Shown piece by piece: positions 63,020 through 64,000 of a stretch of 64,000 nucleotides of DNA. The stretch is from Nocardioides sp. J54 (lineage in GTDB: Bacteria; Actinomycetota; Actinomycetes; Propionibacteriales; Nocardioidaceae). Location: assembly GCF_000519005.1 (NCBI RefSeq), contig NZ_JAER01000020.1, positions 18,617-82,616 of the forward strand, written 5' to 3'. The position numbers and the translations under genes are program-made. How positions within the stretch are numbered: the first letter of the stretch is position 1; every line of letters starts with the position of its first letter. The notes beneath the pieces were generated by a model, which had not been told where the DNA came from, ran no database searches, and worked only from the letters and a program-made list of their open reading frames with translations.

Positions 63020-63552
63020 CGGGCGGCGAGCGCCCTTGGGCGCGTCACTATCAGGACGAGTGGGGACGTAAGGCCGGCGACCCGCGCATGCCGTACTGGC
63101 TGCGCGTGGCGGCCCTCGCTTACGGATCGCACGGCTACAACGGCCATGCCGTGTTCAAGCGCGGCGAGATCGCCCTCGTGCTGGCAACGGTCGACCAGGA
63201 GACAGGAGAGATCCACCCGTTCGAGAACGTCGGTCGCGCCATCAGGGACGCGGTCGAGTACGGATGGCTCGCCCCCGAGAGCTTCTGGGGATGCCTCGTC
63301 GTGCCGGCCCACGCCATCCGAAAGGGCGCCCACGGCCGCAAGTCCGAGTGCTCTGTCCACGTCCGTCGGCAGACCCGGTCCCAGCGCGAACCCGTCACTG
63401 AGCGACGGCTTCGCGGTCTCCCGGCTACAGCCAGTGACGGGTTCGAGCCCCGAACCGCTCACTCAGTGACGGGTTCGCAGCGTGCGCCCCTCTCTCTTGT
63501 TTCTCAGCCCAACCCGACCCAGGACGGCCCGCAGGCCGATCGGAGTGCCTGA
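63016..63552 (+). CDS. Replication/HTH-like element protein
   Basis: A 178-residue protein. Residues 20-105 (YWLRVAALAYGSHGYNGHAV; GEIALVLATVDQETGEIHPF; RAIRDAVEYGWLAPESFWGC; LVVPAHAIRKG) look like a winged-helix domain seen in actinobacterial mobile elements, sometimes near replication functions. The C-terminal 60 residues are low in structure and are encoded by DNA containing three copies of a 14-base repeat. No firm family. The GTG overlaps the upstream stop. Confidence 0.6.
   Translation: MTGGERPWARHYQDEWGRKAGDPRMPYWLRVAALAYGSHGYNGHAVFKRGEIALVLATVDQETGEIHPFENVGRAIRDAVEYGWLAPESFWGCLVVPAHAIRKGAHGRKSECSVHVRRQTRSQREPVTERRLRGLPATASDGFEPRTAHSVTGSQRAPLSLVSQPNPTQDGPQADRSA
63387..63477. repeat. 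Three iteron-like copies of a 14-bp motif
   Basis: CAGTGACGGGTTCG occurs at 63432-63445 and 63464-63477, and in reverse orientation at 63387-63400. The outer pair extends to a perfect 17-base inverted repeat (63386-63402 / 63462-63478). The position inside the 3' end of a possible replication gene recalls iterons of plasmid and element origins. Confidence 0.6.
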
Positions 63553-63555
63553 CCC

Positions 63556-63876
63556 ATGACCAACCAGCCCACCACCACACCCGACCTCGAGCGCGCACAG
63601 CAGTTGTTCGAGCACGCCGCGCGCTGCTCCGGTCCCGCGTTCGCCGCGTTCACCACCGGCAGCGGCGCCATGAAGCTGCGCTGTCGGGGATGCGAGCGAC
63701 AGGTTCCCGTTGCCCGACTGCTCGAGAACACCGACGAGGACCCCCACCTGACCCGGTACCGCCTGACCTGCATCTGGTGCGGGCAGACCATGCGCCTGTC
63801 CAGCCCGATGCCTCGCCAGCCGCTGCACACCTCGTGCGCACTAGACCGCCGCCGCGTTCGAGGGGAGGCCGCCTGA
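63556..63876 (+). CDS. Zinc-ribbon element protein
   Basis: A 106-residue protein with two Cys-x-x-Cys pairs, CRGCERQVPV and CIWCGQTMRL, about 30 residues apart, making a probable zinc ribbon. An N-terminal helix (LERAQQLFEHAARCSGPAFA) precedes it. A DNA-binding or protein-binding role in the element is likely, but no family is recognised. It starts three bases after the previous stop and shares one base with the next start. Confidence 0.68.
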   Translation: MTNQPTTTPDLERAQQLFEHAARCSGPAFAAFTTGSGAMKLRCRGCERQVPVARLLENTDEDPHLTRYRLTCIWCGQTMRLSSPMPRQPLHTSCALDRRRVRGEAA

Positions 63877-64000
63877 TGCCTCTCACCCGTGCCCAGCTCG
63901 ACCTGGTGCCCGACGACCTGCTGACCGCACGCCGGACCAACGACCTCGTCGACTGGCTGTACGCCCGCGGCTGGTCGATGTCCCTGCTCGAGCTCGACAC
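63876..64000 (+). CDS. Element protein, cut by the window end
   Basis: The first 41 codons are visible (MPLTRAQLDLVPDDLLTARR, then DLVDWLYARGWSMSLLELD). The ATG shares its A with the TGA of the zinc-ribbon gene (ATGA-type junction), and AGGGGAGG lies upstream. Too little is present to assign a function. Confidence 0.6.
   Translation, partial: MPLTRAQLDLVPDDLLTARRTNDLVDWLYARGWSMSLLELD

Larger units (their letters stand above)
60676..64000 (+). mobile_element. Left part of an integrative element
   Basis: A tyrosine integrase followed by at least seven small, same-strand genes, most of them overlapping or within a few bases of the next, most without recognisable relatives, inserted just after ffh where the actinobacterial backbone usually continues towards rpsP. 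The exact left boundary (attL) is not resolved; it should lie between about 60540 and 60670. The right end is outside the window, so phage-like and conjugative types cannot be told apart. Confidence 0.72.

Overview
The window is very GC-rich, and its coding strand and gene order mark it as a chromosome segment of a high-GC Gram-positive actinobacterium. Protein style, F420 biosynthesis (cofC), a lysine-tailed HU protein and TANNNT -10 boxes directly in front of start codons all agree. Nocardioides or a close propionibacterial relative is the best guess, made from sequence style alone. From about 14.8 kb to 60.6 kb the order largely follows the backbone known from Mycobacterium tuberculosis: FAH - gltX - IclR regulator - leuC - leuD - hup - cofC - plsC - gpsA - ddl - DUF3515 - thiL - rpmB - DhaL/FakA-like - recG - rsmD - coaD - DUF177 - rpmF - rnc - mutM - smc - ftsY - PII - glnD - ffh.

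1-14 kb is accessory and catabolic: the end of a glucose-6-phosphate dehydrogenase gene, a GAF/LuxR regulator divergent from an MHS-type transporter, a Baeyer-Villiger-type flavin monooxygenase, a large LuxR-type ATPase regulator broken by a one-base frameshift, a 13E12-type HNH protein, a LysR regulator that is also frameshifted, and a divergent operon of a luciferase-like monooxygenase, an SDR and an amidohydrolase. YaeQ and an unrecognised membrane protein follow.

14-29 kb holds gltX beside tRNA-Gln and tRNA-Glu, an alkylation-damage pair (Ada/AraC/AlkA fusion plus O6-methylguanine methyltransferase), leucine biosynthesis under a divergent IclR regulator, an LTA-synthase-like enzyme whose promoter and start codon lie in a perfect 17-bp inverted repeat, HU, cofC, an acyltransferase and gpsA.

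29.7-34.3 kb is the most interesting block. Five genes, each overlapping the next by four bases, encode a VanX-like D-Ala-D-Ala dipeptidase, an alanine racemase, a second D-Ala-D-Ala-type ligase, a sensor kinase and a NarL-type response regulator. The block lies between gpsA and the housekeeping ddl, which are adjacent in M. tuberculosis. Its gene content resembles vanC-type clusters (ligase, dipeptidase, racemase, two-component system) but with a different regulator class.

36-60 kb is mostly translation, DNA repair, chromosome segregation and nitrogen sensing. The nitrogen part is unusual: the ammonium transporter normally found between ftsY and glnK is absent and two PII genes stand in tandem behind a GlnR-type box. 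A cstA/ybdD pair separates glnD from ffh.

60.6 kb to the end is the start of an integrative mobile element: a tyrosine integrase just after ffh, then small tightly packed genes of mostly unknown function, a structured leader and iteron-like repeats. Its far end is outside the window.
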